From assembly GCF_025118155.1 (NCBI RefSeq), contig NW_026251403.1:339001-403000 (forward strand): a stretch of DNA of 64,000 bases, in the 5' to 3' direction. Position numbers and translations under genes: made by a program. Below the pieces are notes generated by a model, which worked only from the letters and a program-made list of their open reading frames with translations, searched no databases and was not told where the DNA came from. Source of the DNA: Cokeromyces recurvatus. Taxonomy: Eukaryota > Mucoromycota > Mucoromycetes > Mucorales > Mucoraceae. Positions 59,081-64,000 of this stretch are shown here, one piece after another; the first letter of the stretch is position 1, and every line of letters begins with the position of its first letter.

Positions 59081-62000
59081 ATGACAACACGTTGGCTGTG
59101 TTTATTTATTTGCACAGTGGTGTTCTTATGTACAGCAGCACAAGCGGCTGTCATGTCAATTGACTATGGTACTGAATGGTTTAAAGTTGGTCTAATTAAA
59201 CCTGGTCGTCCTTTAGATGTTGCTTTAAACAAAGATTCTAAGCGAAAAACACAATCTGTCGTTACTATTCGAAATGATGAACGTATCTATGGAAGTGATG
59301 CCGTTAGTTTGGTAAATAATAAACTAATATTTGATAAAAAAAATATTAATAATACTAAGTTATATGATGAATAGGCTGGTAGATTCCCTCAGTTAACATA
59401 TTCTAATCTAAAAAGTATTGTTGGGAAACGCTACGACGATCCAGTTGTTCAAGAATTTCGTCGTCGTTATGTTAATGAAATGTCTATTGATTCCGAAAGG
59501 AATATGCCCATCTTTATTCACAATGGAACAACACATTTGTCTATTGAAGAGCTTATTGCTTATCAATTCCAACATGCTAGAAGCCAAGCTTCTGCTGCAG
59601 CTGGTGAAAACGTAAAGGATTGTGTGATTACTGTAAGTCTACTTTTTCAAACTAATGTCTTTACTTTAACTGACTTTTTATTTTAATTTTTTTTTTCAGG
59701 TCACACCATTTGCTAATCAATATGAACGTCAAGCAATTATTGATGCTGCTGAACTCGCTGGGTTAAATGTCTTAACCCTTATGCATGATGAAACAGCTGG
59801 TAAGAATGAGATATATAACAAAGAAAGAAAAAAATACAGGCTTACTAATGTTCAAAAAGTTGCTCTCAATTATGCTGTTAGTCGTGAAATTGGTAAGACA
59901 CCAGAAAATCATATCTTTTACGATATGGGTGCTGGTTCAACAGTTGCTTCGATTGTCACATTTTCAAATGTTGAGATAAAAGACGGTAAAATCACTCGTA
60001 CCTCTCCTCAGTTGGAAGTTAAAGGTGTTGGATTTGATCGTACATTGGGTGGTCATGAGTTTGATGTTCGTCTTCAACAGCTTTTAATTGCTGAATTTAT
60101 GAAGGCAAATAAGGATCGTATTAACACTGATATCAGAACTTCTTCAAGTGCTATGACTCGGTTAATGAAAGAGGCCAATAGAGTTAAACAAATTTTAAGC
60201 GCAAATACTGAAACAATGGCTTCTGTAAGTGTGTCAGCGTATAGTTCGCAAAATGAAGAAAAAAAAAAAGAAATTAAACATATTTTTCTTTTCGTAATAG
60301 ATTGAAAGTCTTCATGAAGATTTAGATTTTAAAGTAAAAGTAACTAGAGCCCAATTGGAATCCATCTGTCAAGATTTGATTGCACGTGCTAATAACCCTA
60401 TTGCAACTGCTTTGGAAGCAGCTAATATGACAGTAGACGATATTCAGTCAGTTGTTCTCGTTGGCGGTGGTGTTCGTGTACCTTCTATTCAAAAGCAATT
60501 GGTTGACCTTGTTGGAGCACAAAAAATTGCAAAGAATGTAAATGGTGATGAAGCTGCTGTTTTGGGTGCTGCTTTCCGTGGTGCTTCTCTTAGTAACCAA
60601 TTTAGATTAAGTAAACAAATTACCATTAAAGATGTTACACTTTTCCCAATCGATATTTCTTATAAACCTGAGAATAAAGGCAAAGAAGGTAATACACATC
60701 AAATTAAAAATATTTATATCTATTACTAACAATATGTATAGCCGCATCAGCCGTTGATACAACTATTGTTAGCAAATTCGATAGTATTAATATGCGCAAA
60801 ATTATGACATTCAATCGTGTTACAGATTTCGAGTTTGGTATGACTTATGGAAAAAATGCGCTTGCTGGTATGGATGGGATTGCTAAGGTTAAGGTTACTG
60901 GCCTTACTGAAGCTATGAATAAGCATAAAGATGATATCAAAGCAACTGAAATTCCACCCAAAGTTCGAGTTACTTTTGAATTGTCTAATTCTGGTATTAT
61001 TTCTGTAACTGAAGCTTCTCTTCATATTGGAAAAAAATCATTTAAGGGTAAATCATAGACATTTCATATATGTATATATAAATAAGCTTAGCTTGTATTT
61101 TATTAGATAAAGTCAAATCTTTCTTTAGTGGAAAAGACACAAAAGACTCTAAGGCTGAGGTAAGGATATATGTATATATATATTCAATAGTAAGTTGAAT
61201 ATGCTAAGATTTTAATAATAGAAAAAGATTGAAGATGAAGTAAATAAGCAAAATGAAACTTCTGTTGATGATAATAAAAACAATAATATTACAACAACCA
61301 ATACAAAGGAGAGCATTACTATCGATAAGATTCCTTTGACAATAGAATATATTCCAGTTGATCGTATTCCTCTTACCGAGAAAGATAAAGCAATTGCCAA
61401 GAACAGGTACTAAGTTTACGTTTAAAGTATAAATCCTAGTAAATAACCTGTATGCTTTTTTTTTTGTAGAATAAATGAATTAGACGCATTGGATACTCGT
61501 AAGAGACTTCGTGAAGAATCCCGTAATGCTCTTGAAACTTTTGTATATCGTGTTCAAGATTTCTTATATAATGAAGTAGTAGAGATTGTTACCACTAAAA
61601 ATGACATTGAGAAATTTAGGGAAAGACTTTCTGAAACTTCAGACTGGCTTTATGATGAGGGTGAACATGCTGATACACCTGTTTATGTCAGAAAGTTAAA
61701 AGAACTTCAGTAAGTAAACTTTCAAGTTATGATAATCAATTTTGTTTGACCTTTGTACTCATTTTTTTTAGACTTATTGAGCAACCTATTCAGCATCGTG
61801 TAAAGGAGTACAATGAACGTGAGAATAATATTAACACTGTAAAAACTGTTGTTACACTTGCTCGTGAATTTGTTAACAAGATTCGTGGTGAAGTTGAAGA
61901 TGCTCGTTATCATACTGAAGAAGAACTTGAAGGTTTATTAATTGCTGCTGAGAAGCTTGAAAATTGGATGGCTGAAAAAGTGGCTGCTCAAAAGAAGTTT

Positions 62001-62273
62001 GCTAATACTGAAGATCCAGTTCTTTTAACTTCTGATGTTTTAGTGAGATCAAATGGTGTTAAAGATCATTTGACAAAGTTGATTACAAAGAAGAAGCCCA
62101 AGATCACCAAAAAGACATCTGAAGATGATAATAAAAACAATTCAGGAAAAGAAGGAGATAACAATAATAACAATACCACAGAGCAAAATGCCTCACAAAC
62201 TTCATCAGCTGAAACAGATGCTTCTTCTACGAATAACGCTGAAAATGAAGAGCACACTCATGATGAGCTTTAA
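59081..62273 (+). CDS. LHS1: ER lumenal Hsp70/Hsp110-family chaperone Lhs1 (GRP170/HYOU1)
   Basis: Ten exons, 59081..59311, 59375..59632, 59700..59799, 59860..60224, 60301..60688, 60742..61047, 61107..61159, 61222..61406, 61470..61709 and 61772..62273, give 875 residues. A signal peptide (TTRWLCLFICTVVFLCTAAQA) leads into the ATPase domain: VMSIDYGTEWFKVGL, VTPFANQYERQAIIDAA, FYDMGAGSTVASIVTF and SVVLVGGGVRVPSIQKQL. A substrate-binding beta domain, an acidic Asn-rich loop and a long helical lid follow, as in GRP170. The last four residues are HDEL, the ER retrieval signal. Lhs1 acts as nucleotide-exchange factor for BiP and as a holdase. The in-frame insertion 59800..59859 is treated as an intron because its removal restores ETAVALNYAVSR. 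Confidence 0.96.
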
Positions 62274-62528
62274 AGGGAAGAGACACTTTTGCTATTATCT
62301 ATCATATCTATTTAGACATTGAATACATCAATAAAGTCAATTTTTATAATACATTTATTCCCCTTTAATTAAATAAATGTAAATATTATCTTAGCATGAC
62401 AATATCTGTCATAAAATTGAAATAGACATAGTATTACTATTTTTCTTTAAAAAGGCTATCTATAAAGTGAACCGAAGAAGATGTATCACTTCTTTATTTA
62501 AGAGAAAATATTTTTATCAAGTCTATTA

Positions 62529-62572
<44 letters not shown>
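62529..62572. repeat. Poly-A tract
   Basis: About 44 adenines lie 260 bp after the LHS1 stop codon. No adjoining retroposon body or flanking duplication was seen. Confidence 0.8.
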
Positions 62573-62573
<1 letters not shown>

Positions 62574-62721
62574 CATACTGTACGAGATGTTACTTGAATA
62601 TACATAATCTAAAGATTGAGAGCGTGAAACTAGTAGGATAAGATTTATATTGAGAACTGCAACTTTAATGTTTATTTTCGATAATAATTCAAATAACTAT
62701 AAGAGGAGTACAACTCATCTT

Positions 62722-62863
62722 ACATTGAGGAAATACGATTGTTTAAAAAATTAAAAAATGACCAATGAGCACATAGCATTTATATGCTGTTTTGCCCTAG
62801 TCAGATCGCTATGGAAAAAAAAAAGGAAAGAAAACCCCTTTTGGGATACATTGAGGAAATACG
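62722..62863 (-). mobile_element. Short LINE 3' tail (or SINE) with 17-bp target-site duplication
   Basis: A 108-bp body (62739..62846) is flanked by two exact copies of TACATTGAGGAAATACG at 62722..62738 and 62847..62863. Its reverse complement matches 27571..27680, the 3' UTR of the truncated LINE, at about 95 per cent by eye, including CCATAGCGATCTGACT(C)AGGG and the GCATATAAATGC hairpin. No coding part is present. Exact duplications and high identity suggest recent insertion. Confidence 0.85.
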
Positions 62864-62985
62864 GTGATTAAATAAATAGAAACATACTGAGAAAAAAAAT
62901 GGCATAGAGACTGGTATAATAACGACAAATCTTTTTTTTTTTTTTTAAAAAAAAAAGATGGTCAAGGAGAGAGATAAGAAAATGT

Positions 62986-63563
62986 TCAAAAGCGTAATGT
63001 ACAAGGTCGTTTTCTATCTTTTTTGTCTGATATTAATTTCAGAAGCTGAACCAATCCGGGCCCATATCGCTTCATGCAACAGAATTTCTTCGTTCCTTCT
63101 TTCTTTTGTTGTCTGATTTTTTCAAACACGTATGCCACCTGTAGTAATTGTTTGAGTGACGATTGAGTTGTAAGTCGTTCCAAGCTCTCCACTGAACGCG
63201 GAATTTGTATATGAGTAAGTTCAAGCATGGTATAAATCCCTTCTACACTCAGTATAGTTATGTATATGGTGATATTATGGCCTGTTTTCAATAAGGTTAA
63301 ATAACGGGGGGTGAGATACTAATTAGTTTAAGCTACCTTTTACTTGGAAAGAGATGGAAGCCTTGTTGTTGGTGATATTTATCGTTTCCCTAGAAAAATG
63401 CCCAAGGCGGCACAAGTCCCAGGCGAGCATGAACTTGTTGATGGTGGGTTCTTCAATCTTTGCTTCTCTATACTCTAAACTCTTACCCCAACTGGGCTGC
63501 ATAATGACAGAAATAACGCTATCAGGTCTTTCCGAGCCTTGTTCGGTATTATTTAAGTTTGTC
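62986..63563 (-). pseudogene. 5'-truncated member of the Mucorales nuclease-like family
   Basis: Minus-strand exons 63337..63563 and 62986..63281 join through a GTAGCT...ACAG intron. They read PSWGKSLEYREAKIEEPTIN, KFMLAWDLCRLGHFSRETIN, then ISFQVKGHNITIYITILS, EGIYTMLELTHIQIPRS and SLKQLLQVAYVFEKIR. The E-A-K motif, the following helix and the G-I-Y-x-M-x-E-L block align in order with the EVKSP region of the gene at 23.3 kb, so the two are probably distant relatives. No 5' exon or start codon was found up to the window end, so this is a fragment or continues outside. The function is unknown. Confidence 0.5.
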
Positions 63564-64000
63564 CTGTTACAAAAAAAATTGATAATGAGAAGTAGATTAA
63601 TAGCAACTGTGATGGAACGTAAATAAAAAATAAAAGAGAAAATAGAAGAGAGAGAAAGGGAACAAAAGGAAGTGTAGTTTGAGACTGTTTTTATTCAATA
63701 AAAAATAAAGAAGGTTAAAAGAAAGTTAAAGAAAGAAGTTCAAGATTATTTTGTGTCTACACAACTGCTTGTATTTATACTAGTGAATCCTGAATCAAAG
63801 AAATTAAAAATAGCTGTCAAAGAACATGAGTCATGAAATAGTGTTAGTATTCAGATATACATTGTGTTGATTCAAGAGACTGATCTATGGATTATCTATT
63901 GGGTGTTATAATGATCTGATCAAGTTTTAAATAAAAAATTTATTGTTTAATCTGAGTATATGTTCCTGATATCTTTTATGTTTTATTTTATTGGATCAAA

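Noticed and set aside
62529..62572. Poly-A as the tail of a retroposon
   Set aside because: Similar tracts are common in introns and spacers here, and no flanking duplication surrounds this one.

Overview
The window reads as nuclear DNA of an AT-rich, intron-rich early-diverging fungus, most likely one of the Mucorales (Mucoromycota). Protein-coding genes carry many short GT-AG introns of about 50-100 bases, long poly-A and poly-T runs fill introns and spacers, and most products have clear fungal relatives. Two gene remnants belong to a nuclease-like family that I remember as expanded in Mucorales. The stop-codon recognition motifs of the encoded eRF1 are canonical, so the standard genetic code applies. 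No rRNA, tRNA, CRISPR array or bacterial operon was seen. Exon joins were worked out by hand from splice sites and reading-frame continuity and are given in each entry.

Layout. 0-7.8 kb: a small secreted protein, an MFS transporter of the anion:cation symporter type, eRF1, and a TPR plus metallo-beta-lactamase fusion. 7.8-12.2 kb: sparse DNA with a 154-bp inverted-repeat element, one hypothetical gene, and several small multi-exon genes visible only after splicing. 12.2-22.1 kb: a periplasmic-binding-protein-like membrane glycoprotein, 25S rRNA methyltransferase Bmt2, the N-terminal glutamine amidase NTAQ1, choline-phosphate cytidylyltransferase and an AIF-type mitochondrial oxidoreductase. 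23.2-33.9 kb: accessory DNA with a PD-(D/E)XK-like family gene, a 5'-truncated LINE with target-site duplication, an IS607-like recombinase pseudogene and a Tc1/mariner remnant, surrounding Ap4A phosphorylase and a rhomboid-like protein lacking catalytic residues. 33.9-50.3 kb: a Munc13-like C2 protein, a DGCR6-like protein, an Old Yellow Enzyme, exocyst subunit Exo70 and a GH5_12 steryl-glucosidase/glucocerebrosidase. 50.6-62.3 kb: Utp10 and ribosomal protein uS15 transcribed divergently, then the ER chaperone Lhs1 ending in HDEL. 62.3-64 kb: a second LINE tail with a 17-bp target-site duplication and a truncated second member of the nuclease-like family.

Connections. Utp10 (small-subunit processome), uS15 and Bmt2 all serve ribosome production, and Utp10 and uS15 share a 264-bp divergent promoter region. 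Exo70 and the Munc13-like protein both act in exocytosis. Choline-phosphate cytidylyltransferase and the GH5_12 enzyme act in membrane lipid metabolism. The most unusual material is the set of spliced small genes hidden in apparent spacers, the catalytically dead rhomboid, the inverted-repeat elements, and the transposon traces beside the Ap4A phosphorylase promoter.
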